From: Phlebiopsis flavidoalba | Lineage: Eukaryota; Basidiomycota; Agaricomycetes; Polyporales; Phanerochaetaceae | Assembly: GCA_035772785.1 (NCBI GenBank) | Contig: JAOCPU010000022.1 | Span: 186,001-250,000, forward strand | Reading direction: 5' to 3' | DNA length: 64,000 nt | Part shown: positions 1 to 11,700 of the stretch, one piece after another | Numbering within the stretch: position 1 is the stretch's first letter | Layout: the number at the start of each line of letters is the position of its first letter | The notes under the pieces: model-generated | Told to the model about the DNA's origin: nothing | The model's database searches: none | Seen by the model: the letters and a program-made list of their open reading frames with translations, nothing else | Made by a program: the position numbers and the translations under genes

Positions 1-1105
1 AGCAAGCCATTGCCGACCGCGTCTTGACCGTCTCGGAGGGAGGAGGAGGAGGAAGTGGACAAGACAGAGAGAACCACCGACTCCGCCACCCAAGTACTGA
101 GAGATACTTGCCGCTAGCGAAGGCGATGGACCAACAGCAAGAAGAGTTTACCAAGGCTGTCGCGAGGCCGTCGTGCTAGGTCTAGAGAGGTCTGTTTCTG
201 ACACACGACGAGTCTCTGCCCGTTACCCCTGCAGAACTCTCCAGTGCGCCGCAAAAGACATGCAGCGATCAGAATTGAGGCGGCTGATTTCGACAAGTTC
301 GTCGTGGCCGACGACGCGCCACCCGTTCCTACAGTAACCGTGCCAATACACCGACGCGGTTTCCGCCGGCCCAACGCACCCGCACGACCACCGGGGGGCA
401 CATCAAGTCTCATAAGCGCGAACCTGTCCGACACTATCCCCGCCACTTTCGAAGAACTGGAGAAGACTATGAATGTCGCAGCTCGTTTGTCGCCCAAGCC
501 GCACTCGCCCTTCTAGGAAACCTGTCCCGCCTCTTCTGCAGATGAACTTTGACTCTTCGCTCGATGGGAATCGAGAACAACTTCTCTGACGGCGAGGTGT
601 TGCTCTCTGGATTGAGCGGTCCTGCATCTGCGACTCAAAACTCGGCCATCTCTGGAGTTGTCTGTGTCTCAGACTCAAGTTCGCCCAGTCCCACCGTCTC
701 CTGGACGCCGGTCACCCATTCAGATTCTCGGGGAAGACATTCCTGTTGTGGTTCCTGGTGGTTATGTCTCCGAGTCTGGCGCCGCTACCGCTGTATCCCG
801 CACAAACCGCGTCGCTTCCCTCTACTCGTCTCCGCGACCCGTCGTCCTTGGTTCCACACCGCTCGTGTGCACCGCGCCCGCGAGCAATAATTAAGACTCA
901 AGGCACACGCGCTCCGAGGGCCCCTGCGCCCGATACGCAATCCCATGGCGCATCCGTTGCCAAGTCATTCCTTGACGTTCATTACCCGGTTGAAGATAAA
1001 GATTCCTCGGACCTCTGGCGTGCTGTGCAGGCGCTCCGTGCTCAGGGCGACGAGGAAGACTGTAGACAGAGGCTGCTTAATCGGCCGACCATTTATGAGG
1101 CTTAA
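1..1105 (+). CDS. 3' part of an unrecognised Ser/Pro-rich gene, frame-broken
   Basis: I do not recognise this gene. Plus-strand frames with protein-like composition run in relay: about 244-516 (Pro/Ala/Arg-rich, ending in ATFEELEKTMNVAARLSPKP), 650-894 (PIQILGEDIPVVVPGG, then Ser/Ala-rich) and 746-1105, whose last segment KSFLDVHYPVEDKDSSDLW is acidic and ends at a stop at 1103-1105. Switching between frames while keeping protein-like composition matches the indel pattern seen in recognisable genes in this window, so one disrupted gene running in from the left edge is likelier than several small ORFs. It lacks a start inside the window, shows no recognised domain, and ends about 450 bp before the start of URC1 on the same strand. 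The overlapping minus-strand frames have no recognisable content. Confidence 0.35.
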
Positions 1106-1452
1106 AATATGAGAGACTATCACCGACAAACTTTGCTCTATGTTTATCAGCTTGTATATCTGGAAGACGATATATCTTGTACCATGCAGTATGCACATTG
1201 CAAACTTATGATTATGATTATGATTTATGCCATAGTATCCGAGCCGCCGAGTGAGTCATAAGTAGAGTCTAGCCTGTGCTGCGTTCTTTATCTGCGAGAG
1301 CACATGGAATTTGCGATATTTTGTTATACTATCTGCGTTCGGAGAATCGATACAAACGTGCGAATGATAGGGAATACGGCTGATACGGCGGGCCAGCGCT
1401 TTCAGCGCACGATCACCCGTATCTCGTGCCTCTCCTCGAGGCCGCCGACCAC

Positions 1453-1554
1453 TATGTAAAGCTCGACACGCGCAAGCCTCCCCTCTTCTCTTTCTTCTCC
1501 TCGCCCACTACGGCCGCCGTGCGTAACGCGCGTGCTTTGCTCTGAACCACCACC
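1453..1554 (+). promoter_or_regulatory. Proximal promoter and pyrimidine-rich leader of URC1
   Basis: A TATA-like TATGTAAA at about 1454 is followed by a long CT-rich tract at about 1470-1506 and then by the ATG at 1555, whose context is ACCACCACC. CT-rich tracts just upstream of the start are common in fungal promoters. The assignment is by position and composition only. Confidence 0.4.
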
Positions 1555-3596
1555 ATGTCCGTCTCAGAGGCCAGTCTCGCGCAAATCCTCAGCCAGCTCG
1601 AGGCACTCCAAGTCTCGCAGCAAGCTCTGCAGGCCAAGGTGCGTGCGCGTCGCTATTCTAGACCACGAGATGCTGAAGATATTCATTCACGATCATAGCT
1701 AGATAACGTACTGCAGCAGCAGAGTGCTACGAGTCCGCCGCTTTCGCCCCTAACGTCTCCTCATAGCCGAGGCATACCCCTGCCTCGTCCGCAGTCCGAG
1801 ACACCACCATCTGGCAGCCCCAGCTCGTCGCCTCACCAACCCTTCGTTGCTCGCAACGCTTTCCGCGACCACGGCGAAGACGAATGGATCGGAGAAGCAG
1901 TTGTCGGACAAGGAGAGGGAGAAGCTCCTATACCCATCCCGCGTTATGCTGAGCAGTACGTAGCCATCTCTTGTCTTTTGCTTTGTATGCTCACACTATG
2001 CTTAGCGTACCCTGATCAGTACGGCATCAAGCCCTTCCCCGTCGTTTGGGGTGCCGCCGACCCTCAGACTCGTGGCCCATCATTTGCTCGCGCCTCCCGT
2101 CATCCATCAAGCAGCGCAATGCACTCGGCGCGCACTCTGGCTCGTACTCCATTTACCGTGCACTGGCCATCGCAATGGGCACACTCGACCCGTCTCACAA
2201 GCCGGACTACTCGCACACTGAGCCCCGCGGTGCCGATCCCATACCAGCCGAGCTGGTCTGACCCCAGCAAGATCGTGTCATTCGATCCGTGGGGACACCT
2301 CGTGCCGCAAGTCTTTCGTCGCGAGCTTGAGGAGCTCGGGCTGGACGTGCGCCCGAGTATTGCGGTCACACGTGCGCACATGAAGCTCAGCGAGATTGAC
2401 GAGACGGCACGCAAAGGCGAGCTCACGGTCGACGGGAAGATCCTCGTCAAGAGCCACCCGCTGCATAACGAGGACGGCTCGGTGAGCACGGCCGACCCCG
2501 GTGTCGAAATCGTAATCAGCAAGGCAGCCGTTGAGCCCGTTTGGTGGCTTCCCGGCATCGCCGAGCGGTTCGGCATGTAAGTCAGATGGTACACGCGCTC
2601 TGGACTTCGCTCATGTTTCGTTAGTTCCGAGGGCCTGCTGCGCCGTGCGCTGTTCGAGGACACTGGAGGAATGTACCCCGGAGCTCATCACGCGGCCTGA
2701 CATCAAGGTCTTCCTGCCTCCTATTGGCAACTTGACTGCTTACATTTGTACGTCTATCCTACGTAAAGTGGTTGCACTGCTCATACACATCCCACAGTCG
2801 GAAATCCTGCGTTCCTTTCCGACGAATCCAAGGAGTTGACATTGCGTGTGCACGACGAATGTCAGTCCGTTTACTCGCACACTTGGTTCGAAGTCTGACT
2901 TTTCTCAGGCAACGGCTCGGACGTCTTCGGCTCCGATATCTGCACCTGCAAGCCATACCTCGTCTACGCGATCGAGGAGTGTATCCGCACTGCGCAACGC
3001 GGGGCGGCGTCGGTTCTCTCGTCGTTTACTTCCGCAAGGAGGGTCGGGCCCTCGGTGAAGTCACCAAGTACGACCTTTGTTTCACTCCCACTTTTACTCC
3101 ATCTGACGGCACCTACAGGTACTTGGTGTACAACTTGCGCAAACGTGGCGGCGACTCCGCGGACAAGTACTTCAAGTCGACCGAGATGATCGCCGGGTGT
3201 GAAGGACATGCGGTTCCAGGCGCTGATGGCCGGACGTGCTCCACTGGCTCGGTATCAAGAAGATCGACAACATGGTTTCCATGAGCGACATGTATGTTTC
3301 CAGATCCCGAACTTTTGAACCGGCGTGTTGACGGATGTCCGTAGGAAATACAACGCTATCGTGGGATCGGGTATTCCTATCATCAAACGCTACGATATTC
3401 CCGCGTGCGTTTCTCCACCCTATGTGCACACTCATCAACTAACGAAATTTCTTGTAGACCATTTGCTGCCGCCCGACTCCCGTGTTGAGATCGACGCAAA
3501 GATCGCTGCGGGCTACTTCACCAGCGGTAAACAGCTCACCGAGGCCGACCTCGTCCAAGACTGTTGGTCGTGCCTGGGAAGAGACCCGAACATTAA
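1555..3596 (+). CDS. URC1: URC1-like uracil catabolism protein (GTP cyclohydrolase II family)
   Basis: The gene has an N-terminal extension (MSVSEASLAQILSQ, then a Ser/Pro-rich linker), a GTP_CH_N-type domain (about 2005-2760) and a GTP cyclohydrolase II-type core (2800-3596). The core shows the zinc-site spacing C-x10-C-x-C in ECNGSDVFGSDICTC and the RibA-like YFRKEGRALGEVTKY. In yeasts URC1 belongs to the uracil-degradation (URC) pathway, not to riboflavin synthesis; the N-terminal domain and the GRALGEVTKY variant point there, and the function is inferred from that family. Introns of about 50-60 nt are clear at 1639-1698 and 1956-2005, with others near 2578, 2750, 2859, 3060, 3293 and 3403. 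The start at 1555 has a good ATG context. The frame shifts near 2017, 2080, 2220 and 3555. With the last shift corrected the stop is TAA at 3594. Conserved residues are otherwise intact, so I read this as a functional gene in noisy sequence. Confidence 0.85.
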
Positions 3597-4807
3597 GTGT
3601 AGCTGTAGGTCATAGACGGATGGATGGATCTCAGGGATATTTGTACATCGTGTTACGGAGTGTGTATAGATATGAAATCCTTTCAACATTTTCGCGGGGC
3701 ATAGCGGATCTCACTAAGAGCGACGCATGGAACCCGCGACTCTGAGTAGTTGTCGCCGTGAAAATTACATCTACCACGATCGGGCTTTTTTTTTAGGGCG
3801 TGCGATACGATGTACATAATACTTGACATCATAATCAATCGATACTCGTGTCAACTTCGCTTGGCTCGACGAGGTATCTTCCAAAGGATCTTGGTCCCAT
3901 TGTGCGCAACGATACGGGATTTCAACTGAAGCTCTTGAAAGCCTGTTTGCCTGAACGCAATGTCCTCGGGAATTCCGAGCCACCCGGCGGCACTGGGGCT
4001 TTGAGAGTCCATCAGAAAACGACAAACAAGCATTTGTGGGTCCTGTGTAAAATCATTGTTATCGTCCCATGTATGGGTCGGACCGTTGCTGTATTATATG
4101 AATTACCAATATATTTAGCAATAGATCCGGAGGGACGACAGTCTAGGATAGATGGGGTTAGGCGATCACGAATTGATGATACACTACTCTTTTAAACCCC
4201 GAGGTTCCCTAACGGAGAATCGTAGAAGACTATTTGGGCAATGTTGACAAGGTGAGAAGTTATATACCTGGTAGACACAATTTTAGCATGCTTGGAGCTC
4301 GACGTCATATCGCTCACAACAACATTGTGTGATATTTACAGAAAATAGATAGCACCTACATTTTCCACAATTGATTAGTGGCCTGCATCAAGCATGGGTA
4401 TTTTCTGAGCCTGGCTTACCATCGCGGGTAATATACGTGGATAACTGGGAGAGATACGCCGCATTTTCTAGCGTCAGTATCAATCTGTGGCACCAGCATC
4501 GTTTGAGAGTGTCACCACAAGGACGATGGTATCTTCCTAGTAAGGCGGCTCCACGAGTACAATACTTACAGGACTAATGTCTTTGCGTCAATGGACTTCC
4601 AAATTCAAGGATTGGAATTCATCAGAGAGTACGTAACACTCACGATCTTGTGGCATATGATGGGGCGACAGTCAGAACGGTAAAACGTATTGGGAAAGCA
4701 TCGTCCAAGTGCACTCACATCAAGATCTCGCTTTGCGATGGTATTTCTAGCTCAGTAGAGCATTCAGCAATTCCATCCGGGTAGCGAATCAACTTGAAGT
4801 CTTGTGA
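3597..4807. other. Intergenic, no supported gene
   Basis: Only short ORFs on both strands. A minus-strand frame at 3851-4033 has protein-like composition (SAAGWLGIPEDIAFRQTGFQ) but matches no family I know. AT content rises from about 4.2 kb towards the SINE-like repeats. Confidence 0.4.
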
Positions 4808-5050
4808 GTGACTTCAGTAACATGCTGTTTAAATACCCGCGAATAATAGTCGCGATCAAAGTTAAATCGACTTTCGGCGTCTAGCCGATTTAAATTGGCC
4901 GATTTAAATCGCAAGGTCGATTTAAATTGCCAGAAGCGGCCATAAATAAGACCGAAAAATAAGTGCCGCCAAGTGCTAGGCAATGCTGAGGGTTCGAACC
5001 CGCGCCATACAGAAGATATGCTCCCAGCGTTACCATTAGACTACAGTGGC
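4808..5050 (-). mobile_element. tRNA-derived SINE-like element, copy 1
   Basis: Read on the minus strand from 5050, it begins GCCACTG and has an A-box-like TAGTCTAATGGTAACGC (5043-5027) and a B-box GGTTCGAACC (about 5000-4991). A tRNA-unrelated body follows with three ATTTAAAT units, then a conserved end running through ACTTTGATCGCGACTATTAT to about 4808. Head, internal Pol III boxes, body and conserved tail are the architecture of a tRNA-derived SINE. The last roughly 55 bases match copy 2 at 5976-6214 almost exactly, in the opposite orientation. The head is too degenerate to be a working tRNA: the acceptor stem does not close. No clear target-site duplication was found. Confidence 0.65.
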
Positions 5051-5975
5051 TTGTGTATTTAATATTTCTTGAATATATCATCCTCAATAGACCACCCCTT
5101 CTGAGAGTATATACTGGTAATGTAAGTGTCATCTCAGCTCTGGGTGGACCTGCAGCTTCCCCGAAAAAGGTTTGGAGTTGGATATTGGCATCATATTAAC
5201 ATAGCTATATGAGCACACTAAGGCAACAGTATGGAGAATGGACACTATGTCATAACATTCAACAATTTAAATCAGACGAGCCGATTTAATACAAGCGTCG
5301 ATTTTTGAATCGCCCTGTCCTATTTAAATTGACCTCTGATTTAAATCAAGTGTGCAATTTGAATCAACCTCTGAGTCGATATCTAACTATGAAATTATGA
5401 AATCAAGCCCAATTATGTAGCTTCTCTGATGATAAGTGTCTGAAGTCACGTGCCATCAATGACTTCTATGGTGGCAAATAAGCTCACCGGCTGCCTGCCA
5501 CCCATGATCCAGCCCATCCAAATTGGGATGGGCCACTGAGGTGCGCTCATGGTACTCGGCCCGAAGTTAACGCTCTCTTATTATTATTGGGATTTTGGAT
5601 CTCAAAAATAGAAAGGCTTCTGAAATGGTTGGGGTGAATGCAATCAGACTTGTCACCATAACTGGGGCCTTCTGCCACCAAATCCAATTACGTAGAGAAT
5701 TTATATAAGATCACGGTATCTCAGGCCCCGAACCCCCTAGTGTGAGTTAATGTGCCAACAATCCAAACTCGAAGTTCTATATAGAGATTTCCCCAACCTA
5801 TGTGAGTTAGATACCAAGATACAATACGTTGTAGATACAATGGGTATTTTTCTGCACGATTGTCAATATCTGTGTTTTGAGAGGGGCGAGTAAGATACCC
5901 GCGTAACCCGTCGGAAGGTTGAATAATATAGGGACATATATTATGCCATACCAAACTTGCTGTTTAGATTCTGAA
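5051..5975. repeat. Interval between inverted SINEs, with a TTTAAAT-rich fragment
   Basis: At about 5260-5370 four more ATTTAAAT or GATTTAA-type units occur in the same CGATTTAAATTG-like context as the SINE body, suggesting a third, truncated copy or a fragment. The rest is AT-rich, without convincing ORFs or RNA genes. Confidence 0.45.
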
Positions 5976-6214
5976 GCCAGTGTGCTAGTGTGTAGCCCGG
6001 TAATGTGTAGTGTTTATAGCACTGAGGGTGTGGGTTCGACTCCCGCAACCTGGCAAAATTATTTTCCCGGCCATTTCCTTTACAGCCTCCTGGCAATTTA
6101 AATAGTGCGATTTACAACTTCGACGATTGATTTAAATACACGTTGGCGCCCAAATCGATTTAACTTTGATCGCGACTATTATTCGCAGGTATTTAAACAG
6201 GTTAACTGAGACTC
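5976..6214 (+). mobile_element. tRNA-derived SINE-like element, copy 2
   Basis: The first 80 bases (5976-6055) resemble a tRNA: 5-bp acceptor pairing GCCAG/CTGGC, a 5-bp anticodon-type stem around the loop TTTATAG, and a 5-bp T stem GTGGG/CCCGC with loop TTCGACT that includes the B box. The D arm is poor and two acceptor pairs fail, so it is a tRNA relic and not a gene. The body (ATTTAAAT units, CGATTTAACTTTGATCGCGA) and the end ATTTAAACAG at 6200 match copy 1; weaker similarity (GTTAACTGA against GTTACTGA) continues to about 6214. Its orientation is opposite to copy 1, giving a 1.4-kb inverted pair. Confidence 0.65.
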
Positions 6215-7559
6215 TACGTGTCTTGTTGGGGAATTGTTGAACTAGTCACGTAGATTAAAACGTAGATGTTGCACATGTTTTTGCGCGTCAGACACTGCTA
6301 AGAATGATTATGAACGTACATCGAAGTACGACTTGACTGACGAGATTTGTTCGAAAGGGACCATACAGATAGCTAGCGTGACTAACAGACAAAATTGTAT
6401 GCCGCGTTAGAGCGTAATACTCGCAGCACCGAGAAGACTATGAGTAAAAATGTTTCGGAGTAAGCCCCCAAAACGGTGAATATAGAATTGAATATTGAAT
6501 ATTTATTTACTTACGTGCAATGGTCAGTATACCAATGAGAAAAAATACATCACTCCCAGTTGTGAGCTTTGACATCTGCTTCGACTTGAGTGTTGTACTC
6601 AGATAGTGATGCGATAGTACGTACTCCTTTTCAAAATGCAAATGACGGTTTTCTTCAGACTTTTTAGACTTCTCTGGAAATTTGCGTACCGTGAAAGAGT
6701 CGTAGTTCAACGTTATACTGATGATAATAGCCACGGACGGAGTAACGGGACAGCAAGAAAAGCAACGATACTGCGTTGAGCTTGAAGCTGCTCATATAAA
6801 TCCCGATTTCTTGCTGCAGAGTTATCAAATATTCGTTAAAAACACTAGAGCTATACTTTCTTCACCACACCGCGCAAAGTAACGATTACGGTCGCAAGGA
6901 TAGGCGCACCTGTTAATCCGCTGCAATACCAGCCAGTTACCTGCCTGTGTTTAGATCAGAATCGTGTCAGGTACGGACAGCGACGGGGGCATCGTACAAG
7001 CATATTCGACAGTACTCGGCTCGAGTGGGGGTGACGAGATCTGTGACATTGGTTGTCGATAATTGCAGAAGTGGTCTGTATATAATATCACACAGCTCGG
7101 ATTTCGCGCTCAGCCCGTTATATGTGTACATCATGTGATGGTTAAGTCATGATGCCCAATGTGTCCCATCGTCAAGGCCTGGCTTTGTTAGGAGGCCGTT
7201 GTGTTCATGGGGCGAATAGAAGCTGCTTTCCCGGAGCAAGCTTTGCCGGAATGGGGGTGCTGTGCACTGGCGAGGTCGGGGATAGAAAACAGTGCTGGGA
7301 TCTCAGGCTAACATTTCCATCTGTCCGCACCGCTGAGATCACATAGCAGTCTATTTGCAATGAATGCAACTCTTCATCACCCGCAGTTTTATGTTCAGTA
7401 GCTATGGCAGATGGTACTGGGATCTGTGCGTAGCATGGCACATAAGCCCATCTTCATCTTGTTTTGAGATACTATGTACTTAGCGTACTCACATGCGTAA
7501 GAATGGGCTATCATGAGCGCTGATTGTAACTGGTTCGACCCCTCGGCCCATCAGCAGTG
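6215..7559. other. Gene-poor interval
   Basis: AT-rich to about 6.9 kb, then mixed. Only ORFs under 80 codons without family resemblance. At about 7503-7553 a short ATGGGC/GCCCAT stem encloses GGTTCGACC, a B-box-like word, but there is no full tRNA. Confidence 0.4.
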
Positions 7560-9190
7560 TTCACGTTCACGCTCGGAATCGGAATCAGTGTCTGAGTGAA
7601 AAGCAGTCTCAGTCAGTCTAAACGTTTGCTCGAAGCTAGAAGCGCCACCTGAGAAAAAGATAGGCGAACCATCTTCAGCGGATGCCGTATTTCTATGCCT
7701 ACGCCGAGCGGTATCGCTCGCGTCTTCTGCAAGGAAGTTGTCAAACGGGATCCATCTCTTCTCACTGCCCGGCCCGCGCGAGCCGACCCAGAATGAGAGC
7801 TTCGTGTGCAGGTCCCCCTTCTTGAAACTGTCCTTGTGCTTGTTGATAGCACGCTGCGCGACTCGCTGGTCGTCCTCGAGGTTGCCCCCCTATAGCCCCA
7901 TGGACGCGTAAATTCAATTTGGCATGTCTGGACGCTTTTCAAAAAAGCGGAGAGTATCGCGAACGCGGTCCAGTGAATACTTTCGAAGGGTTTGACTTGA
8001 GGGAGGAAGTGCTGCTAAAACCATTCTAGTCTGATGTCCAGTTTGAGGCTATGAATATCGGCAAGTTTGGTCCGACCGTGGCAGGGATATCGCTCTCTGG
8101 CTGGTGTTTTGGGCGCAGTATAAGCATGAAGCTGCCAGTTGTCTCCGTAGAAGGCCACTAGAATAAAGAGAAGAAGACGGTTGGTACGCAGCCGGGGATT
8201 CATGACATGTTTTTGTTTCCTACCCACCGAAGGCCATTCCCCTCACCGAAGAGCATTCCCCAATGCTCATGTTTTAACGCTGATATTATGTCTATCCACG
8301 TGTTTAAACGTCGATTTCCAAAATGACGCGAGGTTGACCAGTGCCATGGCATCGGGATTTACTCTCCCGACGTCCCTGGACGCGACTACCGTTTGTTGGG
8401 TGTGAAACGCTCCGTTTGCCCGTTGTGTCGAACGACGCCGATAGGTGATCCAGAACTGCAGCCACCAGTCCCAGCGTCCTCCCCATCATCCGATTCTGCC
8501 CAGAACATCGTGACTTCCTTGATAGGGCTTCGTGGAATCAGGCTTGGCAAGGACTGCGGGAAGTTTGTGCATTTGACGCTGTTACATGACAAGTCTTCGA
8601 GCTGCGGTAGCGATGCTAGACAGCGCAATAAGGTGATAGGGTTGGGAAATTGCATATATCGAAGACTGAGGGATCGAATTGGGATGTCGAATTTGGGCAG
8701 CGTGCGCGGAAGATCAGGCAGCAACTGCTGTGCACGCCCCTTGCTTTCTTCACGCTCGATGTGTACACCCGAATATCCGGGACACTGTGAGAGCTTGAGA
8801 GCAGAGAGTACGCACGGTGCAACCATGGTGGCTCCTCTCGCTTGGTGACGTAACGTATCTCGCGAATGAGCGTGTCCAACGGAACCCAGGGAAGTGGGGG
8901 AGATGAGGCAAGTAGAGCGCACGCGCCCTTCAGGCGTGCGTCGGATTTCGATGGTATACCTCCCAGAGAGCAGGACGATAGCGATATGTGCCCAGCGCCG
9001 ACTGACAGCGCAGAGTACGGTTACGCGACGTCGCGCTTCGGGTTTGCCAGAAGCTGTGCTCGTAGCAGGCTCCCGCCGAGATCTTGTCTAGCAGCTCGGC
9101 TGGTACGGCGGTGAGCGGCTGGTATATCCTGACATCGTATACCGCCTGAAGCTGATTCAAGGTAAAATGCCGATCGCTGCTACTGGCCAT
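7560..9190 (-). pseudogene. F-box-like protein gene, decayed or frame-broken, copy A
   Basis: Reading from 9190, the first frame begins MASSSDRHFTLNQLQAVYD and reaches TAVPAELLDKI, the start seen in many Agaricomycete F-box proteins. After a shift, a frame with AVSRRWAHIAIVLL follows, and then a leucine-rich stretch (8386-8922) containing LPQLEDLSCNSVKCTNFP, the repeat style typical downstream of fungal F-boxes. The 3' part has a charged segment (INKHKDSFKKGDLHTKLSFW) and an acidic Ser/Asp tail near 7570 (DTDSDSERE). At least four frame changes are needed. Copy B at 9.9-11.7 kb has the same order of segments in the same orientation, so this is a tandem duplicate. F-box proteins generally act as SCF ubiquitin-ligase adaptors; substrate unknown. 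Confidence 0.5.
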
Positions 9191-9904
9191 TTGAGCTCTA
9201 AGTTGGACTCGGGGTGATTCGAAGTATTATACGCACTTGGGAGCGTGCGACGGGTGTTTCTATGATTCAAGTCGATTGTAAGGTTGTCGCGTCAGGAGCC
9301 CTTAGACTTCTTATCCTTGATCTTCTACACAGCATCATGATCAGTGATGAGCGGAGGTCAGTGCGGTGTGCACGAGCAAGTAGTAGATCTGAATCGGCTC
9401 AGCGCCACGGAGACGACGCTTTTACTAAATTAAGTCATCATGAGTGGGTTATGGGGGGGGGGCTGGCATACTGCGTCATCGGGCTATTGACGCTTGCTAT
9501 CGGGGATAGTTTGCGTCGCGTCTCCCCTACTTTCTACCACCGCACACACCACATCCTAGTTCAATTAATTGTATTCATATCTTAGTATGCTACGTGGCAG
9601 TTTAAGAAGAGGAGACCATGCACATGGCCCAAATATTTTTCGAGCCTCGAGAATGCATGATGAATACCTTATGAGTACTGAACCAAACATGTCTAGGCTT
9701 CTTGAATGGAGTAGTTGAAGTACTTAGGATCATGGGCGACACTATAGTGACAACATCGTGGATTCATGTGTCTGTGTATTACCTCGTCAATCGCAGTGTT
9801 TTACTGGTAGTGACTCTGGGGAGGCGCGTACATCCTCCGTCGTACGCTTTCGTATGCAAATAATAGGTCACCGTGGCCCAATTTGAGAACTTCAAGTTGA
9901 TAGA
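9191..9904. other. Spacer between the tandem F-box-like copies
   Basis: No supported gene. The plus ORF at 9214-9585 (123 codons) has no recognisable motif and contains a G8 homopolymer at about 9452. Confidence 0.4.
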
Positions 9905-11700
9905 GTATTATTGCGCAGAGCCTAGCTCGTGGTTGGGCACGTCGTTAGAATCTGACTTCTGATTGAGGTGCGACTCTTGAATCGCGCTTGATTCCTCGTC
10001 AGAGTCTGAATCCGAACCGGAGTCTGCGCAGGGCCGGAGCGTTGGCTCGAGATCTTGTTTGACAAAAAAAAGCTCACCGGAAGGCTGCGAGGTAATGAAA
10101 ATTGAACACCGTACTGGATCCGTCATCACTGAGCTTTGCCTTTGACTCCCGCGTCTGTAGCCACGTTTCCTTTCTTGAGAAATTCATTGAAAGGTATCCA
10201 TTCCTCGTAGGGCATTCGGTGGGGCCTTGTGGTGTACCGCAAAAGAGGATCTTCTTGTGAAGGAGGCCTCCGTCGAAGGCGGCCTTATGGTTGGAGATGG
10301 ATCGTCGTATGGATCGATGGTCGTCTTCAAACGTGCGCGGGGGCAGTCCTAATTTACGTATGAATTCGATTTGGCACGTCTGCAGCCGCTTCAAGCAACG
10401 TAGAGTCTCAGCGAGCGTGGTCCAGCGGACGTGACCGAATTTCAGCTTGGGCACTGTTATCGTGCGGTGCCATAACAAAATGGAGCCTGAGAATGAGTTT
10501 AACATGAGACAGACGTTGACCAAATTCTGGCTCGATTCCAGGTGGCAGGAGTATTATCGTTGCCTTATCTTGACCAATACTCGGCGTAGAATGGACGTCA
10601 AGTCGCCAGTAAAACGGTAATCCCCCCCGAGCATCACTAATATGAGACGAAGGTCAACAAAGTGAATCAGTAATGGATGTCCGTCTGCGCACCGAAAGGA
10701 TAGTCCATTCCACAGGGTCAGAACAACTTTCGGGGATTATAATGTCGAGTTCATGTACATTGACGCGCCATTGGATAGTGACTTCAAGAACTCGGCGAGT
10801 GAAACCAAGGGCGCCGCATCGGACTGCTGGTACCGCCAGTAATGCATATAGCACCTGATTGGCTCTTTGTGCCGGGCGAGGTCGATGAGTTATCCAAAAT
10901 TGTAACCACCAGTCCCATTGGCGCCCTTCTTTATCCATCTGAGCCCAGGAAAGGGACTTGTTATTCGCCATCTCTGCCCACTGAAATCTGACGCTCTGAA
11001 ACGGCTGCGCAAGACCAGGAACGGCAGGGGTTGGGTCCCCCAAACTTTGGCGCATTCGATGTCGAAGCCTGTCAAATGTTCGAGTAGCGGAAGAGACCCG
11101 AGACAGCGTAGGGAACGTGGCGTGGCTTGCGAACTTTCATGTGCTCCACAAAATCAGGTGTGGAATGGGGAAGGCGGTCACGGGGAGCGTGCGTGTAAGA
11201 TCAGGCAAGACCTTGTTGATATTACTGTCTGCTTCTCGCCGTTGATATGAAGACCTGTTGTCGAGGGGAGATGTCGGCATTTAAGAGTGATGGAAGCGCG
11301 GTGCAGCCACAGCGGCCCGGGGCGTGTTGTTTCGTAATTTATGGAGCGTATGAGTGTAATCCAAGACAAGACACCCACGGAGGAGGGTGAGAGGTGTGTC
11401 TCGAGGAGTGTGCGAAGTTTCTGCACAAGCGTATCATAGTCCGACGACATGAACCGTGTGCCATGCAGGACTGGTCGCCCGATGTGCGCCCAGCGGCGGC
11501 TGACTGCAACAGGTCGCGAACATTTCGGGATCCTTCAATGTCTTTCTTGCCAAATGGCCCCATTGCAAAAGGCAAGTTATAAAACGCCGCTACAAAATCT
11601 TGTCCAGCAGCTCACTCGTTACTCGGTCCCCTGTGTGCAGCCGGGGTAAACGCTGACATTCTAAAGCGAAAAAAAAGTGAGTCGGTAGAGCCACGATGGC
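9905..11700 (-). pseudogene. F-box-like protein gene, decayed or frame-broken, copy B
   Basis: This is a tandem paralogue of copy A. Matching segments in order are: SRRWAHI-like text near 11.5 kb; a leucine-rich part with LTGFDIECAKVWGTQPLPF (about 11.05 kb) opposite LSCNSVKCTNFP of copy A; GRQWDWWLQFWITHRPRP (about 10.9 kb); and the C-terminal part 10074-10523 with FSGSILLWHRTITVPKL, LAETLRCLKRLQTCQIEF and EDDHRSIRRSISNHKAAF. An acidic tail follows (9908-10129, GSDSDSDEESSA), as in copy A. The longest open piece is 149 codons and several frame changes are required. The protein divergence between copies exceeds what indels alone explain, so the duplication is not recent. The F-box itself is poorly visible here. 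Confidence 0.45.

Noticed and set aside
5976..6055. A functional tRNA-Ile(UAU)-like gene
   Set aside because: The T and anticodon arms fold, but the D arm is poor, the acceptor stem has mismatches, and it is joined to a repeat body that occurs again at 4808-5050. It is a SINE head.
4808..6214. A single TIR DNA transposon with about 55-bp inverted ends
   Set aside because: The matching extends inward through tRNA-like heads in a SINE-like order, there is no transposase frame, and no flanking target duplication was found. Two inverted SINEs fit better, although this is not excluded.
7503..7553. Short stem with a GGTTCGACC B-box-like word
   Set aside because: Too short for a tRNA and no A box or anticodon arm.
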